Shown here: positions 26,704 through 35,700 of the stretch, one piece after another
How the letters are laid out: every line of letters starts with the position of its first letter
Position numbering within the stretch: position 1 is the stretch's first letter
NCBI RefSeq assembly: GCF_000260795.1
Contig: NZ_AJGU01000014.1
Span: 1 to 61,249 of the forward strand
Length of the DNA: 61,249 bases
Reading direction: 5' to 3'
Origin: Treponema sp. JC4
GTDB taxonomy: Bacteria; Spirochaetota; Spirochaetia; Treponematales; Treponemataceae
The notes under the pieces: generated by a model
Seen by the model: the letters and a program-made list of their open reading frames with translations, nothing else
The model's database searches: none
What the model was told of the DNA's origin: nothing
Translations under genes and position numbers: made by a program

Positions 26704-27182
26704 CCTTTGTGCCAGTTGATTATTTTTTCTGTATTTTGATTGTGATTTTTGGACTCGTTGCCTTCTGCAAGGGCTTTTTAGCCGAGGTATTTGGAAAAGC
26801 TGCCTGGGTACTTGGAATTATCGGGGGTGTTTTCTTTTATAAAAAGGTTGCAGCAGCCCTGCTTGCAAAAATCAATAGTCCGCTTGCCTGCAATGTACTT
26901 GGATTTTTAATTGTTTTTGTTGCAGTTTTTCTTCTTGTAAAAATCTGCGAAATGATTCTGGAAAAAATCTTTCAGATTACGCTCTTAAAAAGCCTTGACC
27001 GGGGACTTGGACTTTTATTCGGGCTGGTAGAAGGCTTTGCAATTGTCTGCCTCATTATTTTCATTCTGAATGTGCAGCCTTTTGTAAACCTGGGAAATCT
27101 TCTTAAAGAAAGCTTTTTTGCTCATCTGATGGGGCTTGTATTTTCTTCGCCACTGCTTCAAAAAACTGTAGAGGCTGCCTAA
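26700..27182 (+). CDS. CvpA family membrane protein
   Basis: A 160-residue protein with four predicted membrane helices, beginning MTFVPVDYFFCILIVIFG and followed by AFCKGFLAEVFGKAAWVLGIIGG, the typical CvpA opening. CvpA is needed for colicin V production in E. coli, and homologues affect envelope homeostasis; the exact action is unknown. The start is the ATG inside the murG stop (ATGA). The frame is open 19 codons upstream but that part is murG coding. Its stop overlaps the next start by one base. Confidence 0.85.
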   Translation: MTFVPVDYFFCILIVIFGLVAFCKGFLAEVFGKAAWVLGIIGGVFFYKKVAAALLAKINSPLACNVLGFLIVFVAVFLLVKICEMILEKIFQITLLKSLDRGLGLLFGLVEGFAIVCLIIFILNVQPFVNLGNLLKESFFAHLMGLVFSSPLLQKTVEAA

Positions 27183-28412
27183 TGTACGAAAATCTTGTTA
27201 ATCAGTCTGTTTCAAAAGACTTAATTTCTGATATTAAAAATAAGCTCCTGCCGGGTGCTGTGCTTTTTTCAGGCTCAGAGGCAAGCGGAAAATTAACTGC
27301 GGCGCTTGAAACAGCCCGTATTCTTTCCTGCCACCAGGGGGGCAGCCGCCGTTTTGACTGTACCTGTCCTTCCTGCCTGCAGCATAAGGCTCTTACCTGT
27401 ACAAATATCCTTTTACTGGGACCACGGGATTGCTTTTTTGGAAATCTCTGCCTCTAAAAAGACCTTTTTGAATGCAGTATCTTCTAATGCGACTTTTTTG
27501 AATGCTGCCCGCTATCTTTTTTTGCGAAGTATAAGAAAATTAACCCTCCGCTTTAGCGACATTTTGTGGCAGGGCGATAAAAACCTTAATAAAATCGGCA
27601 CGATAATTGCTGATATAAACGAAAATCTTGAAAAACTGGACTTTCCCCGCGAACTTCCTGACTATGAAGAGCTGGAAAAAATCTGCGATGGACTGGAAAA
27701 AAAATCCTTAGACCTGGAAACAGACTTTCTTTACGATTCAATTCCTGTAAGCCAGATTCGTAACATGGAAGCCTGGGCTCATATTAAGAGCGAAGAGGGC
27801 AAAAAAACAATCATCATCGAAAATGCAGAGCGCATGCAGTCCAGTGTGCGTAACGCCCTTCTAAAAATTCTTGAAGAGCCTCCTGCTGATGTAGTATTTA
27901 TTCTTTTAACTTCTAAAAGAAACGCAATCATGCAGACAATTCTTTCGCGTGTAAGAACCTATAACTTTAAAGACCGCTCAGTTAGCGAGCAGAAAGATGT
28001 AATTACCCGCGTTTTCCACAACGACGCTTTTAGCGGCTCCATAAACGAATATCTTTTGACCTTCCTTCCTGTAAAGCCGGAAGACATTAAGGCTCAGTCG
28101 GATCTGCTTTTTGATTCCATTGTAAAGAAAAATTATCCTTCAATTTCTGATATTGTAAAGAAATGCGGGAACTTTAACCCTCGTGTTGAATTAAAAATCT
28201 TTTTGGAAAACATAATGCTTCGCCAGCGACCGCTCAAAAATACTCCTGAAGGGGCAGAAGCGGCTTTTGAAACTACAAAAATCCTCAGAAATACCTGGGA
28301 TAACATAACTCTTTATAATCAGACTCCGCAGGGGGCGCTGGAAATTCTTCTTCGTGACCTTGCGGCATTAAATGCAAGAGGCGGAAATATTTTCAAATGC
28401 GCGGTTATGTAA
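27182..28412 (+). CDS. holB: DNA polymerase III delta' subunit, with a one-base frameshift
   Basis: The delta' subunit is part of the clamp loader that places the beta clamp on DNA. The frame from the ATG (MYENLVNQSVSKDLISDI) contains a P-loop-like GSEASGKLTAAL and the zinc cysteines CHQGG ... CTCPSCLQHK ... CTNI. It then hits a stop after a T6 run (about 27433-27438). With five T the sequence continues as DCFLEISASKKTFLNA and on through IIENAERMQSSVRNALLKIL, EEPP and LLTSKRNAIMQTILSRVRTYNF, the sensor and SRC regions of clamp-loader subunits. Corrected length is about 409 residues. Being essential, it is unlikely to be truly broken. The end overlaps the kinase gene by 16 bases. Confidence 0.88.
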
Positions 28413-29626
28413 AACGAGTAACTCAGAAAATCGATAAGTTTTCTCGGGAACAGCTTGCTTCTCTTTTGGGGGATATGGCAAGTGAAATTGAAAATTATGA
28501 TTCAATTATGGAATCCCTTTCGGCGGGAATCATAATTGTAGATAAAGATTACAGGCTTTTGCAGAGTAACCGGGTTTCAGAAAATCAGCTGAACTTTTCT
28601 GCCCATCTTGATGATACAAATCCCGGTACAGTGCCTTTGTGGGAGCTGATTGATGACGCTGATATTGCAGCTTTTATTAAAAACTGCGCCCAGAAGGGTA
28701 CAACAAACTCTTCGGAAGACTTTTCTGTGGTAAATGAAGCCGGAAACGTGCGTTTTTTGAACATTCAGATTAATCCTCTTGTTAAAAACTGCGATTTATG
28801 CGGCCGGGTAATCCTTATCCGCGATGTAACCGACAAAAAAAATCAGGATGTGCTTGCTCACCGCATGGAAAATTTGGCAAATCTTACAAATCTTGCTGCA
28901 GGAATGGCTCACGACATTAAAAATCCGCTGGGAGCAATTTCAATTCACATTCAGCTGGTGCAGAAGGCGCTGGAAAAGGCACGCGCAAATAATGACCTTT
29001 TACCTGCAAAAAAGTTTGTAGAAGACCATATTGATGTTGTAAATGAAGAAATTGAGCACTTAAACCGCCTTGTAATGGACTTTTTGTTTGCAGTCCGCCC
29101 TGTAAATGCCACTTTGCAGCTAAAAGACCCGGCTCTTCTGATAAAAAACATTGCAGACTTTTTTAAGGCCGAGTTCAACCGCTTTAATGTTGGAGTGGAA
29201 GTTATTTCTAATTCGAGCCAGCGAATTATGATTGATGAAAAGCTTTTGCGCGAAGTGATTATGAATCTTTCACAGAACGCGCTTGCGGCAATTAAATCTA
29301 AATTCCCGGAATGTAATATTGAGCGAAAAGCAGATGATGATTCTGCTTTTAAGGGACTTTTTAAGATTGAATGCGGCACTAACGGCATAAAATACGTAAT
29401 AAAAATCAGCGATAACGGAATTGGAATGGATTCTCAGACTGTAAGCCGTATTTTTGAGCCATATTTTACAACTAAAGCAAACGGCACCGGACTTGGAATG
29501 ACCATGGTTTATAAAATCGTAAAGGAATTTTCAGGCGAGATTCAGGTGCAGTCGCAGGAAGGAAGGGGCAGTGTTTTTACCCTTACATTTCCGCTCCCTC
29601 AGGACAATACAAAACTCTTGAAATAA
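28397..29626 (+). CDS. PAS-domain sensor histidine kinase, NtrB/AtoS type
   Basis: A 409-residue cytoplasmic kinase without membrane helices, so it probably senses an internal signal. A PAS domain spans roughly residues 30-145 (ESLSAGIIIVDKDYRLLQSN). The phosphorylated histidine is H172 in GMAHDIKNPLGAI, followed by the GHKL domain with MNLSQNALAAIKSK (N box), ISDNGIGMDSQT (G1), EPYFTTKANGTGLGM (F and G2). It lies 41 bases upstream of its response regulator, and its start overlaps the end of holB. The pair resembles the AtoS/AtoC system annotated in T. pallidum next to murG. Confidence 0.93.
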   Translation: MRGYVKRVTQKIDKFSREQLASLLGDMASEIENYDSIMESLSAGIIIVDKDYRLLQSNRVSENQLNFSAHLDDTNPGTVPLWELIDDADIAAFIKNCAQKGTTNSSEDFSVVNEAGNVRFLNIQINPLVKNCDLCGRVILIRDVTDKKNQDVLAHRMENLANLTNLAAGMAHDIKNPLGAISIHIQLVQKALEKARANNDLLPAKKFVEDHIDVVNEEIEHLNRLVMDFLFAVRPVNATLQLKDPALLIKNIADFFKAEFNRFNVGVEVISNSSQRIMIDEKLLREVIMNLSQNALAAIKSKFPECNIERKADDDSAFKGLFKIECGTNGIKYVIKISDNGIGMDSQTVSRIFEPYFTTKANGTGLGMTMVYKIVKEFSGEIQVQSQEGRGSVFTLTFPLPQDNTKLLK

Positions 29627-29632
29627 AACTCC

Positions 29633-29652
29633 GGCGGCTCTGATCGGCCGCC
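29633..29652 (+). other. Short GC-rich hairpin between kinase and regulator genes
   Basis: GGCGGC pairs with GCCGCC across a loop of about 8 bases, and no T-run follows. It may adjust the ratio of kinase to regulator by mRNA processing or attenuation, but nothing here proves it. Confidence 0.35.
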
Positions 29653-29667
29653 TTACAGAGAGGCAAC

Positions 29668-31011
29668 ATGTTTACAATACTTACTATTGATGATGAAGAA
29701 AATATCCGTAATGGACTTGCCGACAATTTTGAACTTGAAGGTTACGAGGTAAAAAAAGCTGCCAGCGGAAAGGAAGGTCTTGCCCTGATTGCCAAAGGCG
29801 GAATTGACCTTGTAATTACCGACCTTCGCATGGACGGCATTTCGGGCGAGGAAGTTGTGCGTCGTGTTACGACAGAAAATCCCGGAATTCCTATTATTGT
29901 TTTGACAGGCCACGGAAGCATTGAAGACGCAACCAATGCAATTAAATCCGGTGCCTATGATTTTTTGACCAAGCCGCTTGATCTTGATCACCTGAACCTG
30001 ATTGTAAAAAATGCCCTTCGCGGAAAGGAACTTGCAAACCAGAATAAGGAACTTCTGGCAAGGCTCAACAAGGCAGACTCGGTTGATGAGATGATTGGAA
30101 AATCTTCCGAGCTTAATCACGTGCGAACCATGATTCAAAAAGCTGCCCCTGCCAAAGCCAGTGTTCTGATTACCGGTGAAAGCGGTGTTGGTAAGGAGCT
30201 GGTTGCCCACGCAATTCATAATCAGTCACCGCGAAAAGATAAGCCTTTTATTTCTGTCCACTGTGCAGCCCTGAGTGAGACCCTTTTGGAAAGCGAACTT
30301 TTTGGTCACGAAAAGGGAGCCTACACCGGAGCCGATTCCATGAGTAAAGGACGCTTTGAACTTGCAGACGGCGGAACTTTATTTTTGGACGAAATTGGAG
30401 AAATTAATCAGGCAACTCAGGTTAAGCTTTTGCGTGCTCTGCAGGAAAAGAAATTTGAACGGGTAGGCGGAACAGAAACTATCAGTGTGGATGTTCGCGT
30501 TGTAGCTGCTACAAACCGCAATCTTGAAGAAGAAGTTAAGAACGGAAAATTCCGCGAAGATTTGTATTACCGCTTGAACGTTGTAAGAATTGAAATGCCA
30601 AGTCTTCGAGAGCGAAAAGATGACATCCCTCTTTTGATGCATTCCTTTTTGCGCGAGTTCAACATCGAAAACGAAAAGAACATCAAGGGCTTTGATAACA
30701 GGGCAAAAGCTGCAATGCTAAAATACAGCTGGCCTGGAAATATCCGTGAACTTAAAAACTGCGTAGAAAGTGCAGTTGTTATGTGTAACGGAGAAGAAAT
30801 CAAAATTGATGATTTACCATCCAGCGTGCGCGAAAAGAGCGATGAAAAGGTAATTACAATTCCAATTGGTATGCCAATGGAAGAAGCAGAGCTTATTATT
30901 ATTAAAGAAAATCTTGCCTTTAATGACGGAAATAAGAGTAAAACTGCTGATATTCTGGGTATAGGACGTAAGACTTTACACCGAAAATTAGGCGAAAATG
31001 ACGAAGATTAG
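29668..31011 (+). CDS. Sigma-54-dependent response regulator, NtrC/AtoC type
   Basis: A 447-residue transcription activator. The receiver domain has the acidic pocket DDEEN and phospho-acceptor D52 in LVITDLRMDG. The AAA+ domain (about 140-365) has Walker A GESGVGKELVAHAIH, the sigma-54 contact loop ELFGHEKGAYTGADS (GAYTGA in place of GAFTGA), Walker B LFLDEIGEINQ, and RAALQEKKFERVGG-type sequence (LLRALQEKKFERVGG). The C-terminal Fis-type helix-turn-helix is NKSKTADILGIGRKTLHRKL. It is preceded by AGAGAGG. Its targets would be sigma-54 promoters, which I could not place with confidence in this window. Confidence 0.95.
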   Translation: MFTILTIDDEENIRNGLADNFELEGYEVKKAASGKEGLALIAKGGIDLVITDLRMDGISGEEVVRRVTTENPGIPIIVLTGHGSIEDATNAIKSGAYDFLTKPLDLDHLNLIVKNALRGKELANQNKELLARLNKADSVDEMIGKSSELNHVRTMIQKAAPAKASVLITGESGVGKELVAHAIHNQSPRKDKPFISVHCAALSETLLESELFGHEKGAYTGADSMSKGRFELADGGTLFLDEIGEINQATQVKLLRALQEKKFERVGGTETISVDVRVVAATNRNLEEEVKNGKFREDLYYRLNVVRIEMPSLRERKDDIPLLMHSFLREFNIENEKNIKGFDNRAKAAMLKYSWPGNIRELKNCVESAVVMCNGEEIKIDDLPSSVREKSDEKVITIPIGMPMEEAELIIIKENLAFNDGNKSKTADILGIGRKTLHRKLGENDED

Positions 31012-31035
31012 CTGATTTTAAATTGTATACAAAAT

Positions 31036-31087
31036 AAGACTGTATTATTTGCTTTACATGTAAGGTATTTAATACAGTCTTTTTTTT
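31036..31087 (+). terminator. Terminator after the response regulator
   Basis: AAGACTGTATTA and TAATACAGTCTT form a 12-pair stem; inside the loop TTTACATGTAAG can fold further. Eight T follow. It ends the murG-to-regulator operon. Confidence 0.85.
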
Positions 31088-31253
31088 ATTTAAAAGAGGC
31101 GGGTGAAAATAGTGTATAATAAAATTTATAAGTCCGAAAATCGCAAAAAATACGAAATTATACACTTTAGGAACTATGTATAGTGGTTTTGAAATCTTTA
31201 TGCATAAAAACTGTATATTTATGCAATTTCAAATGCATAAAACTTGCCTGAGA
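31088..31253. other. Non-coding stretch with nested inverted repeats between two terminators
   Basis: No open frame of useful length is visible. AGTGTATAAT (31111-31120) and ATTATACACT (31157-31166) make a perfect 10-base inverted repeat with a 36-base loop, and ATGCATAAAA-type words recur at about 31200 and 31231. It sits between the ends of two convergent genes, so it is not an obvious promoter region. A structured element or a small RNA is possible; I see no proof of either. Confidence 0.35.
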
Positions 31254-31290
31254 CATAAAAAAAAGCGATGCCTTTTTTAGACATCGCTTT
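31254..31290 (-). terminator. Terminator after glgC
   Basis: On the minus strand AAAGCGATG and CATCGCTTT form a 9-pair stem with an 11-base loop, followed by a run of about eight T. It lies 26 bases beyond the glgC stop. Confidence 0.85.
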
Positions 31291-31316
31291 AATTATCGGT
31301 ATTATTCTTCTATTCT

Positions 31317-32615
31317 TTAGATTTCTGTACCGCTTGGAATTACTGCACCCTTACGGATAACGATGATTCCGTCTGCGCTGTAGAAGCTTCCGTGGTCACC
31401 GTCTTCGTATTTCTTGCCGGAAACACCGATTTTACAGTTATCACCGATTCTTGCGTTCTTATCGATGATTGTTTTTGCAATCTTACAGTTCTTTCCGATA
31501 CCTGTAACAGGTGTTTTTTCCTTTCTATAAGCGGCTTTTTCTTCATGAGTATCGTAATAGTCGGCACCCATCATGATAACGCCATCCAGCTCACAGCCTT
31601 CATTAATAACAGAACGTACACCAATTACGCTGTTCTTAAGCTTACTGTCAGAAATAATACATCCTTCAGAAGTCAAAGTGTGGTCAATGTCGGCCTTGTT
31701 GATTTTTGAAGGTGGCAGGTTGCGGGCATGTGTGTAAATTGGTTTTACAGCGCTGTAGAAGTTGAAGCGTGGCTGGTCAGATGTAAGCTCAATGTTTGCA
31801 TCATAGAAGCTGCGGATAGTTCCGATATCTTCCCAATAGCCGTCGAAGGTATATGAGCAGATCTTTTTCTTGCCGATTGCAAGCGGAATAATCTCTTTAC
31901 CAAAGTCTGTATAGCGCTCATTTTCGCCACCCAGCATATCTTCCATTGTCTGAGCATCAAAAATGTAGATACCCATAGAAGCAAGGTATTCTTTTTCTTC
32001 AGGAAGGGCTGGATCGCGGGCTTCTTTTGGAATCTTCCATGCGTCGATGTTCAAATCTGCCTTTGGTTTTTCCATGAATTCCTTGATGTTGTTTTCGCTG
32101 TCAATCTTCATGATACCAAAGCCGGTTGCATCCTGACGGTTTACTGCAGTAGCGGCAATAGTGATATTTGCGCCAGATTTGATGTGGGCATCCATAAATG
32201 CCTTCAAATCCATCTTGTAAAGCTGGTCTCCAGACAAAATGATGTAGTGAGTAGGCTTTTGAGTCTTAAAGTGGATGAAGTTTTTGCGAACGGCGTCTGC
32301 AGTTCCTTCATACCAGCCTGAATGTTCAAGTGTCTGCTCTGCGGCAAGAATTTCTACGAAACCGTTAGAAAAGCGGTCAAAATTGTAGGAATTTGAAATG
32401 TGAAGGTGGAGTGAAGCTGAATTGAACTGGGTAAGAAGGTAAATTTTCTTATAACCAGAGTTGATGCAGTTTGAAATTGGAATATCTACAATTCGGTATT
32501 TACCGCCGAATGAAACTGCTGGTTTTGAACGCTCTTTTGTAAGAGGGTAAAGACGGGTTCCTTTTCCACCGCCTAAGATAATTGCAAGTACGCGAGGCTC
32601 TTCATAATCGGCCAT
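31317..32615 (-). CDS. glgC: Glucose-1-phosphate adenylyltransferase (ADP-glucose pyrophosphorylase)
   Basis: GlgC makes ADP-glucose from ATP and glucose 1-phosphate, the committed step of bacterial glycogen synthesis. The 432-residue protein starts AIILGGGKGTRLYPLTKERSKPAV (opening described here by its GGGxGTRLxPLTxxRxKPAV signature), and has PISNCINSGYKKIYLLTQFNS, WYEGTADAVRKN, and KPKAD in the sugar-phosphate site, followed by a C-terminal left-handed beta helix with hexapeptide-like repeats. AAGGAGA precedes the ATG. A promoter lies upstream and a terminator downstream, so it is monocistronic. It agrees with glucan metabolism suggested by the amylase. Confidence 0.95.
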   Translation of the reverse strand: MADYEEPRVLAIILGGGKGTRLYPLTKERSKPAVSFGGKYRIVDIPISNCINSGYKKIYLLTQFNSASLHLHISNSYNFDRFSNGFVEILAAEQTLEHSGWYEGTADAVRKNFIHFKTQKPTHYIILSGDQLYKMDLKAFMDAHIKSGANITIAATAVNRQDATGFGIMKIDSENNIKEFMEKPKADLNIDAWKIPKEARDPALPEEKEYLASMGIYIFDAQTMEDMLGGENERYTDFGKEIIPLAIGKKKICSYTFDGYWEDIGTIRSFYDANIELTSDQPRFNFYSAVKPIYTHARNLPPSKINKADIDHTLTSEGCIISDSKLKNSVIGVRSVINEGCELDGVIMMGADYYDTHEEKAAYRKEKTPVTGIGKNCKIAKTIIDKNARIGDNCKIGVSGKKYEDGDHGSFYSADGIIVIRKGAVIPSGTEI

Positions 32616-32662
32616 AGTTGTCTCCTTAAAATTGTATACGATTAAAATATTCTATTTAATTA

Positions 32663-32691
32663 ATTATATATCTGATTGTTACAAAAGGCAA
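32663..32691 (-). promoter_or_regulatory. Promoter for glgC
   Basis: On the minus strand TTGCCT and a perfect TATAAT are 17 bases apart, about 48 bases before the glgC ATG. The same TTGCCT -35 word is found in front of the 39909 barrel gene. Confidence 0.5.
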
Positions 32692-32713
32692 AAAGTTTCG
32701 TTTACTTTAAACC

Positions 32714-32745
32714 AAAAAAATCACCTTCCGCTTTGGAAGGTGATT
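32714..32745 (-). terminator. Terminator after the large lipoprotein gene
   Basis: AATCACCTTCC and GGAAGGTGATT form an 11-pair stem with a 5-base loop; on the minus strand a run of T follows. It ends the surface-lipoprotein transcript 28 bases beyond the stop codon. Confidence 0.85.
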
Positions 32746-32773
32746 AATATAATCTTGAAAAAATTAGAGTCCC

Positions 32774-35700
32774 TTACTTGCCCTGATTATTTTTCAAGTC
32801 GTCTTCAGTTTCAACATCCCATGACCAGTCCCAGTGCATTTCGATTTCACCATAACTTGGGTTATATAACTTCCAGACATTTCCATTTGTTTTTTGTCCT
32901 TTTTTTATTGTACTAGAACCACCAAAAGATGTTGTAAGTACTCCATTTCCTTTACCTCCTCCTGGCTCCCATGTGCAAGTCCATTTATCCTCTGCAGGGG
33001 AGTAATGGAAGTCTGCCTTTACGTAACCAAGGTAGTCATCAGAACTTCCAGGATCCTTTTCCCAGGCGTTCCAGTAAAGGGTAAAAATATGTTCTTCATC
33101 GCGGGAAACTTCGCTGATTACTTTTTTAGTACTGGTAGAAAACTTTACAGGGGTTGATGCATAATAGTCAACAAAGTTGCCCTCTCCTCCAAAGGTATAA
33201 TACAAGGCATCGCCCTCGTCTTTAACATCAAAATCCTGAGTTCGATTTGATTTTAGTTCGCATTTGGTTAAATCTATACAGTCGTTATTTCCGGAGAATG
33301 ACCAGTAGTATTGAGGGTCGCAGCCACCGTCTTCATCTTCTATATCTTTTACATAGTGGGCATAAAAGCAGAGCCTTGTTTTTCTGCTTAATTCTGTTTT
33401 AAAACTGTCTTTAGCAAGTTGCTTTTTGATAAAGGTGTCTGCAGTTGATTTATGGGCATAAGCGTAAAGATATATCCAGTAATCTTTTTGAGATTCAAGA
33501 TTCAGTGTAACTGTATTTGTAGAGCCAATCTGGTCTGATGATAGTTTTATAAAGAATTCATCTTTTTCTTTCAGATTTGATGTACTGGTTCCTGCTCCCA
33601 TAAGTTTTGTCTGAGTTAGGTAGCTGTCAATGTCTGCTGGTTCTGTATTGCTTTTCCTTCCGTAAAGAACGTAACCGCCGGTAGAGGCGTCTGTTCTTGT
33701 GTCTGAATAGGCATCCCAGGAAATAATTACAGCCCCGTCTTCATTTTTCAAAGGTTCAACATTAAAATTCTTTAAGTCTTTAAAAGTAGAGATTACCACA
33801 ACATTCCAGAAATATTCTGTTTTTTCACTTTCATTTTCTGGTGTATAGTTTGTAACGTATGATTTAAGCTTAATTATGTTTTTTCCCATATTCAGGCTTA
33901 TTTTTGAGGTTGACTTTAAATCGCGCCATTCATATGTTTCTGTTCCATGTTCATCTTTTACCGTTGTTTGATATTGAATTACGGCAAAATCATTTCTTGG
34001 TGTAATATCAAGGTAAATTGTATCCATGTCTGTTTCTATAGGAACAGACATGGTTGCAGGATTTGCTTCATCTTCGTTTCCGTGTTCAGTAAGATCAAGT
34101 TTTTCCTTTTTTTCTGAAAGCAGGTTAGTAGTGTAAAAACATTTAGCGGTGTTTATTCTTCTGTCGTTTCTTATATAAGAGAATATAGGATCAGGGTCTA
34201 CTATACCATTTTCAGAGTAATCATCCAGACCATCTCCGTCGGTATCTTTCAGAGCAGGATTTGAATAAACCCGGTTATCTTCATTATCAGCATAATCCTG
34301 AATCTCATTTCGGTATGCTTCTTTATGAAGACCAGGTTTATACCAGCCGTAAATTTCTTGGTAATCTGTAAGGTAATCACCGTCTGTGTCTTTTTTATAG
34401 TCACTTATACCGTGTATTTTTTCTACATTAAGAGGAACATTATCTTCATCCATATCTACATCAAAGTAAATGTTTATTTCATCACCTGCATTTACAGTAA
34501 TGTCTTCAAAATTCCAGGCATCCAGTTTATTTCCGTCCCAGAAAGATGGATAATTATCCTTTTTTAATATTCCGTTATCCATACGGGTGTGATCAATGTA
34601 CCAGGAACCTTCTTTAGGTGTAGCTCCGTTAGTAACGCCATAAAGTGTTTTTAAAGTCTTTTTGCCATTTGCATGGGTGTATAGCTCGTAACCATTTTTA
34701 GAAGTGGAATTTTCTTCCAGTTGAAGGATTTCATTAAAAATTTCTTTTAATGTCACCGGCTGGTACTGGTCATTTAAACTTGTTGCTTCAGGATTAAATT
34801 TGTTTTTTACAGCAACGTTATAGGTTTTTGGTATTCTTTTTTTGTTATTTAAACCGCAGTCTATGTAGACTGCTGCCGTGCGGGCACGAACTTCTGTAAG
34901 TGCTTCTGTAAAGTCGTTGTTGCCGGACTGGCTGTCTTTAAATGTTGTAATCTGAAAGCCTGAAATTTCTACAAGAATTGTATTTGAATATTTTAAAAGC
35001 TGCTCTGTTTCTCCTGTAGTAAGGTTGAGGGTAATATTAAATTGACCAGTTTCTGAGTTAGGGCGGAGAGTCATGGCTGAATTTGTAGAATAGCTGCCAA
35101 TAGGAACTTTAAGATTCTTTTTTCCATAAGGCAATTTGTTTATTGCTATGGTTATGGCTTTTATTGTATAGCCAACTTCGGTTTTGTTCTTAAGTTTTAC
35201 AGGAATTACTACTTTTCCGCCCGTAATTGTTTTACTGTTAGATTCACTTATATTTCGGCCGTTCTGCCAGGATTTTGACCAGCCTGCTGTATCAGAATTT
35301 GCAAAGGTGTAGGTATCTCCCGAGGAGTAACTGCCAGAAAAACCGATAGTAAATCCGCCTTCGTAAGTTTTTTCAGTTTTGTGCCAGCCTGCAGCTAACT
35401 GACCTGCGCCGCCGGCGCTAAGTGTAGTTTTCGTCCCCCATTTGTGGCTTGTGCTGGCATTCCAGCCATGGGTCATATTAAAGCTTTTTGTGTTTGTGTT
35501 GGTTTCGGAATGGCTACCAGTTGTTCCTTCTGTTGTAGTTTGAATTTCTGTTATATTTTTACCCTGTGTATTCGTGTAAACATAGTAAATTTCTGGTTTT
35601 CCGGTAATTTCTACATCAACAAAAGGTGTGTCTGCAATAAGAGGACTGAAGGATAGTTTATCTTGATTATATAAGGTAAGCTCCTGTTTATCTGTCCAGC

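Noticed and set aside
27306-28412. An independent clamp-loader fragment with its own start
   Set aside because: The upstream frame supplies the N-terminal P-loop-like part and zinc cysteines of the same protein, and the early part of this frame is non-homologous shadow.
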